From Ascoidea rubescens DSM 1968 (taxonomy: Eukaryota; Ascomycota; Saccharomycetes; Ascoideales; Ascoideaceae), in assembly GCF_001661345.1 (NCBI RefSeq), contig NW_017962915.1, positions 62,001 to 126,000 on the forward strand: a stretch of DNA of 64,000 nt. The letters are read 5' to 3'. Both the position numbers and the translations under genes were made by a program. Every line of letters starts with the position of its first letter. Position 1 is the first letter of the stretch. Positions 51,101 to 62,200 of the stretch are shown here, one piece after another. Below the pieces are notes generated by a model. It saw only the letters and a list, made by a program, of their open reading frames with translations, was not told where the DNA came from and did not search any database.

Positions 51101-51376
51101 CAAGAGATTGTTGATGACCTTTGGGTAGGACTTGGAGATGTTTGAGGGATCAATGGTGATTTTGGAGTCGTCAGGAAAAACACAGGCTCTTTCTTTGGAG
51201 AAACAGGGAGTGCACGAAGGTAGCAGCTTGTCACATTTGATTTTACGCTTGGAGCATTCCAAACACCTTAGCAAAGAAAACTGGATTACTTCTGGGGAGA
51301 GAGAGTTGGTGATATCCTGTTGGTTTAACGCGTTTGGAGGATATTCGGGCATAGATAGTTGGGATGAATAGGACAT
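48125..51376 (-). CDS. Fungal transcription factor with three Zn2Cys6 clusters
   Basis: The 1083-residue protein starts at a clean ATG. Three complete zinc binuclear clusters are visible. Cluster 1: C38, C41, C48, C55, C58, C65 (CLECSKRKIKCDK...). Cluster 2: C132, C135, C142, C148, C151, C158. Cluster 3: C430, C433, C440, C446, C449, C456. All keep the C-x2-C-x6-C-x5/6-C-x2-C-x6-C spacing and basic residues after the second Cys. Clusters 1 and 2 are linked by a short leucine-containing region (INNLLQRINFLEESLN), and a similar one (IIKNLIQKLILLENRI) follows cluster 2; these may dimerise. Residues 660-1000 look like the fungal middle homology region. Yeast members normally have a single cluster. 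It shares a GC-rich divergent promoter with RPA12. The regulated genes are unknown. Confidence 0.88.
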   Translation of the reverse strand: MSYSSQLSMPEYPPNALNQQDITNSLSPEVIQFSLLRCLECSKRKIKCDKLLPSCTPCFSKERACVFPDDSKITIDPSNISKSYPKVINNLLQRINFLEESLNIAPNDREILLNDSDYDSSIVSFNVNTHRCENCFEKNLKCDKLSPCNQCALQNSDCLFPSKSKVFSKTCLKEKPVSSNSNNQRIIKNLIQKLILLENRIKTKGFPKRKRVSMSKQKIPMGVYSSNDTDLQIEDNINQLDLDFEKNTEQSLENIEPTFILETTALKQISSINDNKNIISNNHINHTHNNNHNNNKNDDNNNNGNSIKSHKNNKNNISLTPNIDQSQYSNQLIFKFKDKPSHNQIQKKNQSLIQKKIQKDFKFDINNSSIEKQLNISNRKNALGDSNNAKLFLKLLHKINSLLFGLSSYDDPEIERIFTQYKNLTQSSSCLACKKAKKRCNREKHCESCWKREIECVYPKNSKKSYSNELKDKIIKNSLSDQEVSIITNDLNSIIEVLNKALSNHRDDYPNNLDQDDDQFLPDASFLLNRDEIKQPKDSRKRSTSTSIVENNDSSISKKLRSSYSNSKNKNGNGNRNVLQNLDNSSAFSAINDPNLDNYQTINNNYSNDSHETKIATEIANNNSNSNNNHEIHEDNQLPGLVNNICLKSRGLFKLTSNDLMECIQSSQSTYIDIYNEFSKIPSISGNKKKDHRFLNKIVQDFFKINDISFFFNKKVIENYIKLLFKSDRIQDSQALLNTWVIYPIIIITLNYYPFETYYEYLSDQSIKIVEFINNLKNIYEYYKNHIEDYSIPYLQSLIIYEEFLISNNNSLDNKVVFQRKVWKELSEIISLAKQLNVYNDEKLIWISVERIDSMICCLLDLPNNISKNITDLLDDSIDFAISQKYVRAELLKELNLKYISIKNWNSPVAIANQIQSYDYKLDGQIETIVSGINTNLAIIEIDKLMDLSCFVQVRLKLNYKFLTDGSVNKISFLKTFNRYINKLNSFSANNQEIIIFKIALFIEKIIKFYLNNYFNNFCLQNRTSGSQEEFANPELRKLVVDISNELLQISKMFERPYTESEILAVFKSFQEQLNSTWIKDYI

Positions 51377-52099
51377 GGTTTGAGGGGGAGAAACAGGGTC
51401 GGTNGGGGGGGGGGGTCTCGAAGCACGCGAAAAGAGGAGGAGGCGTGGAAGAGAGAGAAGAGGTCAAAAACGACAATTGCGGCGGACGCAGAGGAGCCAA
51501 TGACACGGGAAGCAGAGGAAGCAGAGGCAGCAGAGGCACGAAACGATGAGCTGTGTCGCAGCGGGTGGAGTGGTGAGAAGGAAATCTCCTCTGGCGTGGT
51601 TTTCAAGGCGCGAGCGCTCACTTTTTATAGCAAACGGGCGCAACGAGCCCTCGTCGCACTGCTCGCCCACAACCCCCTTTCTCCGCTTCCAGGCCGTGTG
51701 CAAGCGCAGTGCGGCACCACTGCCCAGGCTCTGTCCCGCGTTGTCCGTCCTCCGCTTTGCAACTCCCGTTGCTCACAGGTCCACCCGCGCTGACTTTTGA
51801 CTGCGCGGGCCCTGCACAAATGCAACATGCGCGCCCGCAGTGCGCTTTCGGCGAGACCCAGATAGCCGCGCGCTCGCCGCCCACTCGCTATTCCTTTAGG
51901 CGGCCGTGCTGCGGGCAGGCACCCGGAGCGGTCTCTCACTGGCCCGTCGCACGCCGTGTCACGTGCAGGCCTCGTCGGACTGGTCCCGTTGTGTCTGCCG
52001 ATGCCGGGTAACCGTCCCGCTCCGCGATGCGCTTGTGGTGCTGTGAAAAATTTCAGCACACGCAGCAGCTTCCTCTCAGCACCCATCCTCCCCCAGCCC
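51377..52099. promoter_or_regulatory. GC-rich divergent promoter of the triple-cluster factor and RPA12
   Basis: The most GC-rich stretch in the window. It holds a G tract with an undetermined base (51404), an inverted repeat GCGGGC...GCCCGC (about 51801-51840), GTCACGTG at 51958-51965 (Cbf1-type), a Reb1 consensus CGGGTAA at 52005-52011, and an RRPE element TGAAAAATTTC at 52044-52054, about 50 bp before RPA12. RRPE in front of an RNA polymerase I gene fits ribosome-biogenesis control. Open frames here overlap in all phases and are not genes. Confidence 0.6.
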
Positions 52100-52544
52100 A
52101 TGTCTATCGTTGGCAGTTTGATCTTCTGTGTCGATTGTGGCAACCTCTTGGACTCTGTGGTCTCCCGCAGAACCCTCGACTGCGAAATATGCTCCAGGTC
52201 CTATCCTTCTTCTCGTATGTCTCTTGTTCCGTTGTTTCTTCTCGTCCCACTGCCCTTCGTCTCAACTAACTGCCCATATCTCAACTCCAGAATTCGAAAA
52301 TCTAAGAGTCGTCACAACCTCCTCAGATGACGCCTTTCCTTCTGCCTTACGGCTCAAGCGTTCTGCTGTTAAAACCACAATGTCTGGCGACGGAAATGAA
52401 GGTGCGCTCATTGAAGAAATATGTCCCAAATGTGGTCATAATGAAGCTTCCTACCATACTCTCCAATTGCGTTCTGCTGATGAAGGTGCTACTGTTTTCT
52501 ACACATGCACTAAATGCCATCACAAGTACAGAGAGAATAATTGA
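52100..52544 (+). CDS. RPA12: RPA12, RNA polymerase I subunit A12.2, one intron
   Basis: Exon 1 (52100-52214) encodes MSIVGSLIFCVDCGNLLDS... to YPSS plus one base. The donor is GTATGT at 52215, the branch point AACTAAC at 52264-52270, and the acceptor CTCCAG ends at 52290. Exon 2 (52291-52544) completes the split codon as CAA (Gln) and reads FENLRVVTTSSDDAFPS. The 122-residue product aligns end to end with yeast Rpa12 (125). The N-terminal zinc ribbon has FCVDCG and CEIC. The C-terminal TFIIS-like ribbon has CPKCGHNEASYHTLQLRSADE (with the catalytic RSADE acidic hairpin) and CTKCHHKYREN. A12.2 supports RNA cleavage and termination by polymerase I. RRPE, Reb1 and CACGTG sites lie upstream. Confidence 0.95.
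52215..52290 (+). other. RPA12: RPA12 intron
   Basis: 76 nt; GTATGT donor, AACTAAC branch point, CTCCAG acceptor. It splits a Gln codon after its first base. Confidence 0.93.
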
Positions 52545-52884
52545 TACTTTTCCAATCTCATCTCATCTCGCCTCACCTCATTTCACTTCCAAAACTCAGT
52601 TTCGCGCTTTTCATCATTCTTTTGTACTCTTATCTATATTCAGCTTTACCCATTATTTTATCTCAATTTCAAACCTACAATGAATGATTGGATTAAAAAA
52701 CAAAAGAAAAAAAAAATCTATGAAAAACTATGAAAAACTATGAAAAACTATGAAAAACTATGGAAAATTATAGAAAATTGTGGAAAATTATTGAAAACTA
52801 TGGAAAATTATGGGAAACTATCAAAATGTCTTTATGCTTTTTATCTCTATAAACAATACCTTACCTGTTTTTATTTTTCCTCGG
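52545..52884. repeat. Convergent 3' flank with 10-nt phased A-tract repeat
   Basis: Within 52720-52820 a decamer close to TGAAAAACTA is repeated four times exactly and about six more times with changes. The A-tracts recur every 10 nt. It lies between the convergent ends of RPA12 and the DDT-like gene. The rest of the interval is plain 3' flank. Confidence 0.8.
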
Positions 52885-54453
52885 TCAAACACGATTACTA
52901 TTATCCCTATCGCTCATCTCACTCATCTCACTTACCTCGCTCATTCCTCTTAATTTCAATCTTTTGTAATATCGTGTCGATGAATTTTCAAAGTTTTCCT
53001 CCATTTGTATCTTTTCTTCTTTCTCATTTTGCTCTCTTAACCTCGCCTCTTTTTCTTGTAATCTAGTCGATCTTTTTCTATGTACAATCAAATTTTGTAT
53101 TTTCTTCTCCTTCAATCTCAAATAATACTTTTTCTTATTATCTACATCTTTTAAAAGTAACTTTGGAAAAATCCTATCAATCAACAACTTCTTATAAAAA
53201 TATGTCACCTCTTTATTTTTCCTCGTATACTTTGACAACCTTTCCTCAATAAATCTAACAAAATCATAAATTGTAACCGTTAAACATTCCCATTTGAAAT
53301 TATTCATCTTCTTTTGTTTTTTCTGATTTCTCTTATAAACTATTGTCTTCTTATACAACCGGTTCTCATTCAAAAAAAAATACGACTCCTCACTTATAGA
53401 CGTTATACTCTTATGAATTATCTTGGAATATATAGGAAACTGGCATTGATGTAAAAAATCACAATTTTCACTGCTATTCTCATTGTTACTATTAAATTCT
53501 TCATTGTTCTCATTACTATTCTCGCTTATCTCATCAACAAATCTCTTGAATGATTCATATGATCCCACTTTTTCAATCAATAAATAGTATATATTGATTT
53601 TCTCTTCCAAATTTAAAAACTTGAAAAAATTCTCATTTGTTATTTTATCCTTATCTTCTTCCTTCACCCCATTTACTCCACTTACTCCATTTACTCCATT
53701 CACTACACTCTTTTCATTCTCAATTCTATTACTTTTTTCACCAACCTCTTTGAAATTTCTCGATTTAATTTTCACATTGTATTTTTTAAATAATATATTC
53801 AAATAATTCTTATCAATTTTCTCTTGTTCATCAACATCCAATGTTTTATTAACCTTACTCTTATCCTCTTCACATTCAGGCCCTTCGCCCTCATTCTCAT
53901 TCTCATTCTCATTCTCATTCTCATTCTCATTCTCATTTTCATTCTCATCATCTCTATCATTTTCATCATCACTATCTCTATCTCTATCTTTATCACTTCT
54001 TCCAACTAACAAATCTGAAATCTCTTCGTCATTGCTATTGTATAGATACATATACACATAATAATCGAATTCGACTGCACTGGATATTCTTGAGACAAAC
54101 TTCAAAAGTGGTAGTCTTCTAATTAATCCACATTTAAACTCATCAAAAAATCTTGGTGGCGATATCGCCCCGACCAATTCCTCTTCAAATATAGATATAT
54201 TAAAATTAACGTTCGGTGAAATCTTGAGATACGATTTAAACATAAGTATCCAGTTAAATACATATGAAAACTTCCAATTCGACCTAGTGCTTTCCAACAT
54301 CGAATCATATGGAGAAACCTCGCATGGCAAATATGCTGGCAATTTTAGTAGCTGTCCAACGTGATTTTCACTCACTTGAGCCTTAACGCATGAATCTAAC
54401 AACCCATTAGCAGGATGTTCACTTTCAACATCAAGAGGCTTCTTTGAAGGCAT
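52885..54453 (-). CDS. DDT/WHIM-like chromatin-associated protein
   Basis: The 522-residue protein starts at a clean ATG (MPSKKPLDVESEHPANG). Residues about 61-115 (FSYVFNWILMFKSYLKISPNVNFNISIFEEELVG) have the shape of a DDT domain, the helical fold in accessory subunits of ISWI-type remodellers. A WHIM1-like segment follows at about 279-308 (NLEEKINIYYLLIEKVGSYESFKRFVDE), and a WHIM-like stretch later (EESYFFLNENRLYKK). Between them is an acidic Asn-Glu repeat (about 170-188). The tail (RKRSTRLQEKEARLREQNEKEE) is basic and coiled-coil-like. By family logic it may be a subunit of an ISW-type complex (Itc1-, Ioc3- or Rsf1-like) that measures linker DNA. The similarity is by pattern only, and no finger or bromodomain is present. 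Confidence 0.6.
   Translation of the reverse strand: MPSKKPLDVESEHPANGLLDSCVKAQVSENHVGQLLKLPAYLPCEVSPYDSMLESTRSNWKFSYVFNWILMFKSYLKISPNVNFNISIFEEELVGAISPPRFFDEFKCGLIRRLPLLKFVSRISSAVEFDYYVYMYLYNSNDEEISDLLVGRSDKDRDRDSDDENDRDDENENENENENENENENENEGEGPECEEDKSKVNKTLDVDEQEKIDKNYLNILFKKYNVKIKSRNFKEVGEKSNRIENEKSVVNGVNGVSGVNGVKEEDKDKITNENFFKFLNLEEKINIYYLLIEKVGSYESFKRFVDEISENSNENNEEFNSNNENSSENCDFLHQCQFPIYSKIIHKSITSISEESYFFLNENRLYKKTIVYKRNQKKQKKMNNFKWECLTVTIYDFVRFIEERLSKYTRKNKEVTYFYKKLLIDRIFPKLLLKDVDNKKKYYLRLKEKKIQNLIVHRKRSTRLQEKEARLREQNEKEEKIQMEENFENSSTRYYKRLKLRGMSEVSEMSEMSDRDNSNRV
53888..53946. repeat. Hexanucleotide repeat (CATTCT)
   Basis: Tandem CATTCT units encode Asn-Glu dipeptides in the DDT-like gene. 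Confidence 0.85.
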
Positions 54454-54923
54454 TCTGTCGTGGTGACAATAAAGACAAAAAATGCTGTTTGCTCAATACA
54501 TCTCTCTTCATTTCTTGAAAAGTCGTTTTGCTCGTGAAAAATTCCCACATGGTCCCATGTAGATGGATCCAATAGGGTAAGCGCATTTTTTAAAAAATTT
54601 TAAAATTTTGAATTATCTTTGGGTCTGGAAGTTGTTTTGGGGTTTAAAATAATTTTTATTCATTCAATCTTATCGAATTATTGGTTTTTTTTTCAATCTA
54701 TTTTTGCTTTGGCCCTTGAAGAATTTACATAAATATTATAGAGTTTTCCCTAGTTTTCTCTGTTTGGTTTTTTTCCTTTTTGTTTTCGAAATCTTTTTCG
54801 TTTTTTCATCCATTTGTCAAAAGGCAACAATTCTCAATTTGAGTTTATTACTATACTATATTATATTATATATAAGAAATATTTCTATATCTTATTTTTC
54901 AGGGTTTTTTGTTCTTGTGAAAG
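54454..54923. promoter_or_regulatory. Divergent promoter of the DDT-like gene and LIA1
   Basis: It contains TGAAAAATT at 54535-54543, a partial RRPE, and the interrupted palindrome ACATGGTCCCATGT at 54547-54560. The LIA1 side is T-rich and ends in TTTTTCAG just before the gene, but no donor is seen, so I do not call a leader intron. Confidence 0.45.
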
Positions 54924-55877
54924 ATGTCCATTGAAGAAGTTGATGCTGCTGTTTCTTTAGAGGAATTAAGAGATGTTCTTATTGATAAAACTGGTGACAC
55001 TAAGTTAGCTAACAGATTTAGAGCGTTGTTCAATTTGAAATCCATTGGTGAAGAGTTCCAAATCAATGCCAAAAAAGCAAACAAGGCAATTGAATATATA
55101 TGTCAATGCTTTAATGACGAATCCGAACTATTAAAACACGAAGTCGCTTATGTCTTGGGACAAACAAAAAATCTCCATGCTACTACTTATCTTCGTGATG
55201 TCCTTGAAGATCCAAACCAACAAGTTATGGTTAGACATGAAGCTGCTGAGGCTTTAGGTGCTTTGGGTGATAAAGATTCATTGCCTTTATTGACAAAATA
55301 TTTTAATGAAGATCCATTGATTGAAATTAGACAAACTTGTGAATTGGCTATCGAAAGAATAAATTGGGAAAAAACTTCCAAAAAGAATGAAGTTTTAGAA
55401 AAATCTGCTTACTCTTCAGTTGATCCTGCACCTCCTTTACCTTTAGATCAAGATTATAAGATTGACCAATTGAAAAAGATTCTCAACAGTCAAGAAGAAA
55501 CCTTATTCAACAGGTATAGAGCCATGTTTAGATTGAGAGATATTGGTAGCGATGAAGCTTGTAAGGCATTAGCTTCTGCATTTGCTGACCCTTCTGCATT
55601 GTTGAAACACGAAATTGCCTATATATTTGGTCAAATTTGTAACCCAGTTGTTGTACCTGATTTGGTCAAAGTGCTCAAGAAAAAGGATGAAGCTCCAATG
55701 GTTAGACACGAAGCTGCTGAAGCTTTGGGGGCAATTGCTACTGATGACGTTTTACCTGTATTGAAGGACATGTTAAAAGACGATGTTGACGTTGTCAAAG
55801 AAAGTGCAATTGTTGCTTTAGACATGTACGAGTATGAAAATTCAAATGAAATCGAGTATGTTACTGTTAAAAATTAG
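54924..55877 (+). CDS. LIA1: LIA1, deoxyhypusine hydroxylase
   Basis: The 317-residue protein starts at a clean ATG (325 residues in S. cerevisiae). Lia1 catalyses the second step of hypusine formation on translation factor eIF5A, hydroxylating deoxyhypusine with a di-iron centre. The fold is a symmetric pair of HEAT-repeat arrays. All four iron-binding His-Glu pairs are present: H72-E73 ([10 protein letters not shown]), H105-E106 ([10 protein letters not shown]), H229-E230 ([10 protein letters not shown]) and H262-E263 ([10 protein letters not shown]). Codons are strongly biased to GAA, TTG, GCT and AGA, so it is probably well expressed. The neighbouring genes are not in the pathway. Confidence 0.96.
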   Translation: MSIEEVDAAVSLEELRDVLIDKTGDTKLANRFRALFNLKSIGEEFQINAKKANKAIEYICQCFNDESELLKHEVAYVLGQTKNLHATTYLRDVLEDPNQQVMVRHEAAEALGALGDKDSLPLLTKYFNEDPLIEIRQTCELAIERINWEKTSKKNEVLEKSAYSSVDPAPPLPLDQDYKIDQLKKILNSQEETLFNRYRAMFRLRDIGSDEACKALASAFADPSALLKHEIAYIFGQICNPVVVPDLVKVLKKKDEAPMVRHEAAEALGAIATDDVLPVLKDMLKDDVDVVKESAIVALDMYEYENSNEIEYVTVKN

Positions 55878-56296
55878 CCAATTGCTGTTTTAAATTATGT
55901 TTTGGAATCTTGAGTTCTTCTTTATTATATCATTTATTACCATTATATCACTATATCACTATATCACTATTTCACTATACTATTATATCGTTTAATTTTT
56001 AATGTTTAATCTGGTTTCGGTAGGTTTGATTCTTTCTTTATCAAGACCCCACATAATCTCGGTCGTAAAGGTTCTCGCAGCTTCTTGTAGGAATATGCAG
56101 CAACTCGCCGCTTAAAAAATGAGACCGCTATCCTGGTTCTTCTATTGCTTAGTCAGCATATGCCATTTTTTAAAATTAAAATTACTTCTTGGATCTTGCA
56201 ATTTTTTGGAAATATTAATATTCAATTTACCTGACTTTGTATTATAATTATAGTATAAATAGTTTTTTGGACATAAATCATTGATTGTCAATAACA
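55878..56296. other. Intergenic: LIA1 3' flank and PRP8 promoter
   Basis: A short ATATCACT-type octamer repeat lies at about 55945-55985. The PRP8 promoter side is AT-rich. No gene or clear site was recognised. Confidence 0.45.
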
Positions 56297-59200
56297 ATGA
56301 ATAACTATCCTCCTCCTCCTCCATCGCCGCCTCCACCACCTCCTTCACCACCTCCACCACCATCTCCACCACCATCTCCTCCTTCATTACATCCAATATT
56401 TCGCGACAGTGATTTATTACCACCTCCACCACCACCACCTTTAGATTCCATTGAATCGGACAAATTTTCTGCTCAAATAGATAGTGCTCATGACACCCAT
56501 CCTGTTTTGAATTTTTATGAGGAATTTAATGATATTGATCTTGATAATGATAATGAATTGATGCAAAGACAAAAAGAATGGTTTCGAATCCAGAAATTAA
56601 GATTCAAACCAAAAGTATCTTCAAAAAAACGATTTGGTGGTTTGGTGCACCCAAAAAAATTTGAAATGCCTCCTGAACATTTAAGAAAAATTATTTTTGA
56701 CCATGGAGATATGTCCTCAAAATTTTTTCAGAATGATAAAAGATCATTTCTAGGGTCTTTGAAATACATGCCTCATGCAATTTTAAAACTATTAGAAAAT
56801 ATGCCTCAACCTTGGGAGCAAATTAAAGAGGTAAAGGTTCTATATCATACTACTGGTGCTATAACATTTGTAAATGAAACTCCGAGAGTTATTGAACCCG
56901 TCTATATTGCCCAGTGGGCAACCATGTGGTTGATGATGAGAAGAGAAAAAAGAGATAGAAGACATTTCAAAAGAATGAGATTTCCACCATTCGATGATGA
57001 AGAACCACCTTTAGATTACATGGAAAATATTGAGGATTTAGAACCTCTCGATTCAATACAGCTAGAACTTGATAAAAATGAAGATAAAAATGTTTATGAT
57101 TGGCTTTATGATTATAAACCGTTATTGGATAGTAAATACCATGAAAATAATCCCAAATTGAACTTTATAAACGGTTCTTCTTATAAAAAATGGAATCTAA
57201 ATTTAAAACAAATGGCTGATCTTTTAAGATTGTCAACTCCATTGTTATCCGAAAATATTGATAAAAATTACTTTTTTCTTTTTGACAAAGAATCATTTTT
57301 CACTGCAAAAGCTTTAAATATTGCCATACCTGGTGGTCCAAAATTTGAACCGCTATATAAAGATATTGAACCTGAACTAGAAGACTATGGTGAATTTAAC
57401 TCAATTGACAGAGTAATAATCAGAATTCCTATAAAAACTGAATATAGAATAAGTTTTCCTTATCTTTATAATTCTTCAGTGCGATGTGTCGAAGCTAGTT
57501 CTTATAGTGAACCTATTAATTTATATATTAAAAATGATAATCCTGATATTCCCACTTTTGAATTTAATGAAAGTTTCAATCCTATAACACAGAGAAATTT
57601 AGTTACAAATAAAGATTTACGAAAATTTGAGGACTATGGATTTGATCCAATTACTGGGGATGACCTTGATGATGATTTTAAAATTTTGCCATCAAAAATA
57701 AAACCATTTTTGGCTTCAGAAAATTTGGAAAATGAGAAGGTGAATAGTGCTATTCAACTATGGTGGTCACCTTATCCTTTTAATCGTCGATCAGGCAGAA
57801 TGGTCAGAGCGCAAGATGTCGCGCTAGTCAAGAAATGGTATTTGCAACATCCTCCTCCTGGTTATCCTGTCAAAGTTAAAGTTTCCTACCAAAAGTTATT
57901 GAAAACTTATGTGCTTAATGAATTGCACAAAAAGAACCCAAAAGTAACAAGGAATATTAGAAAAGTAAAATTATTAAACTCTCTCAGAAATACTAAGTTT
58001 TTTCAACAAACATCTATTGACTGGGTCGAAGCAGGTCTACAGGTCTGCAAACAAGGCCATAATATTTTAAATTTACTAATTCACAGAAAGGGTCTAGTTT
58101 ATCTTCATTTAGATTATAATTTTAATTTAAAACCAACTAAGACATTGACCACAAAAGAAAGAAAGAGATCTAGATTTGGTAATGCATTTCATCTTATGAG
58201 AGAGATTTTGAAAGTTATTAAACTTTTAGTAGATGCTCAAGTTCAATACAGATTAGGTAACGTTGACGCCTTTCAATTAGCCGACGGGATATATTATATT
58301 TTGAATCACTTGGGTCAATTAACTGGTATCTATCGTTACAAATATAAAGTAATGCATCAAATAAGATCTTGCAAGGATTTAAAACATGTTGTCTATTACC
58401 GATTTAATGTTACAATTGGGAAAGGTCCTGGGTGTGGTTTTTGGCAGCCTGCTTGGAGAGTTTGGATATTTTTCTTAAGAGGTATAATTCCCTTATTAGA
58501 AAGATGGCTAGGGAATTTGTTAGCTAGACAATTTGAAGGTAGACATTCGAAAGAAGTTACCAAAACTATCACTAAGCAAAGAGTTGATTCGTATTATGAT
58601 CTCGAATTAAGAGATGCTGTTATGCATGATATATTAGATATGATACCCGAAGGAATAAGACAGTCTAAAGCTAAAACAATTCTTGCTCATTTGAGTGAGG
58701 CCTGGAGATGTTGGAAGGCAAATTTGCCATATAAAGTTCCAGGGTTGCCTGGTCCTATACAACAAATAATTAATCGTTATATTAAAGCCAAAGCAGATGG
58801 CTGGATTTCCGTTGCACATTATAATAGAAAAAGAATAAGAAGTGGCACTAATATTGAAAAAACTGTTGCAAAAAAGAATCTTGGTAGATTGACCAGGTTA
58901 TGGCTAAAAAACGAACAAAATCGTCAAATAAGTTTTCAAAAAGATGGACCTTACATATCAACGGATGAAGCTATCACAATACATTCTCTCATGGTTCAGT
59001 GGCTAGAAGATAGAAAATTTCAACCAGTTCCGTTTCCTCCACTAAGTTATAAGTATGATACAAAATTACTCGTGCTAGCATTAGATAATTTAAAGGAAGG
59101 GTTCGGATCCAAAGGACGATTAAATGCGAGTCAGAGGGAAGAATTAGCTTTGTTAGAACAGGCATATGATAACCCACATGATTGTCTTAACAGAATAAAG

Positions 59201-62200
59201 AGGTTTATTTTGACTCAAAGAGTATTTAAAGATGTGAACCTTGATATGATGGATTATTATGATTATATTCAACCAACATATGAAATTGATCCTTTAGAAA
59301 AAATAACAGATGCCTATTTAGATCAGTATCTATGGTTTGAGGCTGATCGTAGACAATTATTTCCTAGTTGGATAAAACCTTCAGATTCAGAAATCCCCCC
59401 TTTGATGACGTATAAGTGGTGTCAGACTATTAACAATCTAGAAGATGTTTGGGACACTTCTAAAGGTCAGTGTAATGTTATGTTGCAAACAACTCTAAAT
59501 AAGATTGCAGAGAAGATAGATTTTACATTACTTAATAGACTATTACGATTAATAATCGATCCCAATATCGCTGACTATGTCACTGCCAAATATAATGTTT
59601 CTATTAATTACAAAGATATGAGTCATGTTAACACTTATGGAATTATAAAAGGCTTAAAATTCTCATCATTTGTATTTCAGTTTTATGGGTTGATAATTGA
59701 TTTGTTACTTCTTGGTCCAGAAAGAGCTGCTGAACTAGCAAATAATGAAACTAACGATGAGCATCCAATTAAACTCTATTGTCGTTACATTGATAAGATA
59801 TACATGTTTTTTAGGTTTGAAAATGAAGATGCTGATGATTTGATTAAAGATTTTCTTTCGGAGAATCCTGATCCAAATTTTGAGAATGTTATTAATTATA
59901 ATAATCGTCGTTGTTGGCCTAGGGATCAGAGAATGAGATTAATGCGTCATGATGTTAATCTTGCTAAAGCTGTTTTCTGGCAAATTAGTTATCGTGTTCC
60001 AATGTCGTTAACATCCTTAGAATGGGATTCTGATGATACTTTTGTGTCCGTTTATAGTAAGGATAATCCCAATTTGTTGTTTACGATGTGTGGCTTTGAA
60101 GTTAGAATATTGCCAAAATGCCGATTAAATGAAGATTCTTCTGTTAAAGAGGGAACTTGGAAACTTATTAATCAAGAAACAAAAGAAAGGACAGCAATAG
60201 CCTATCTCCAAGTATCACAGGAACAAGTGAAAAAGTTTAATAACCGTATCAGACAAATTTTGATGTCTTCTGGGTCGACTACATTTACAAAGATAGCAGG
60301 TAAATGGAATACGGCGTTAATTGCATTGTTTTCATATTTTAGAGAAGCTGTTATATCAACTGAATCATTGCTTGATTCTTTAGTTAAATGTGAAACAAAA
60401 ATTCAAACAAAAGTTAAAATGGGATTAAATTCAAAGATGCCTACTCGTTTCCCTCCTGCTGTATTTTATACTCCAAAGGAATTGGGAGGTCTTGGAATGC
60501 TAAGTGCATCTCATATTTTAATCCCTGCTTCTGATTTAAGATGGTCTCAACAAACAGACACAGGAATTACACATTTTCGTTCAGGTATGACACATCAAGA
60601 TGAAAAAATAATCCCAACAATACATAGATATATTTTATCTTGGGAAGAGGAATTTACTGATTCTCAGAGAGTTTGGGCAGAATATGCAATCAAAAGAAAA
60701 GAAGCAATCCAGCAAAACCGTCGTCTTGCTTTTGAGGATATGGAAGATAATTGGGACCGAGGTATTCCAAGAATAAGTACATTGTTTCAAAAGGATCGAC
60801 ACACACTTGCTTATGACAAAGGTCATCGTATTCGAACAATTTTCAAACAATATTCAATGACATTATACAATTCGTTTTGGTGGACAAGTAATTTTCATGA
60901 TGGTAAATTATGGAATTTAAATGCATATCGTACGGATGTTATTCAGGCTCTTGGTGGTATTGAAACTATTTTAGAACATACTCTATTTAAAGCAACTGGG
61001 TTTGATTCTTGGGAAGGCTTATTTTGGGAAAAAGCTTCTGGTTTTGAAGATTCATTAAAGTTTAAAAAATTAACAAATGCCCAAAGATCCGGTTTGAGTC
61101 AAATACCTAACCGTCGTTTTACGTTATGGTGGTCTCCAACAATTAATCGTGCAGATGTTTATGTCGGTTTTTTGGTGCAGTTAGATTTAACTGGGATATT
61201 TCTTCATGGGAAAATACCCACTTTAAAAATTTCATTAATTCAAATTTTCCGTGCTCATTTATGGCAAAAAATTCATGAAAGTGTTGTTTTTGATATTGCA
61301 CAAGTTTTTGATCAGGAATCTGAACAATTACAAATTGATTCTGTTCAAAAAGAGGCGATCCATCCTCGTAAATCGTATAAGATGAATTCATCATGTGCAG
61401 ATATATCATTGGCTAGTTCATACAAATGGTCAGTGAGCAGACCATCATTGTTGTATGATAGAAGTAATGAGTTTAATGCAACTACGACCGAAAAATACTG
61501 GATTGATATTCAATTGCGTTATGGAGATTATGATTCGCATGATATTTCTCGATATGTCCGATCTAAATTTCTTAGTTATACTACGGAGGCTTCAAATTTA
61601 TATCCCTCGCCAACAGGTGTTATGATTGCTATTGATCTTGCTTATAATATGTATGATGCATATGGGAATTGGTTTCCAGGTTCCAAACAATTGGTGCAAA
61701 ATGCGATGAGAACTATAATGAAAGCCAATCCAGCGTTATATGTTTTGCGAGAAAGAATTCGTAAAGGGTTGCATTTATATCAGTCTCAGCCACAAGAAGC
61801 ATTTTTGAATTCTACAAATTATTCCGAGTTGTTTGGAAATGACACGCAATTTTTCATTGATGATACAAATGTTTATCGTGTTATTGTGCATAAAACGTTT
61901 GAAGGTAATATTGCTACAAAGCCTATAAATGGAGCAGTATTTATATTTAATCCTAAGACAGGAGAGTTGTTTTTAAAGATTATTCATGCAAGTGTGTTTG
62001 CTGGACAAAAGAGATTGGGGCAATTATCAAAATGGAAAACGGCAGAAGAAGTGACAGCGTTGATCCGATCGCTTCCAAAAGAAGAACAACCAAAACAATT
62101 GATTTTGACAAGAAAGGGATTGATGGATCCATTGGAAAACCATATGTTTGATTTTCCAAATATTCGAATTCGGTTATCAGAGTTGCAGTTGCCATTTCAA

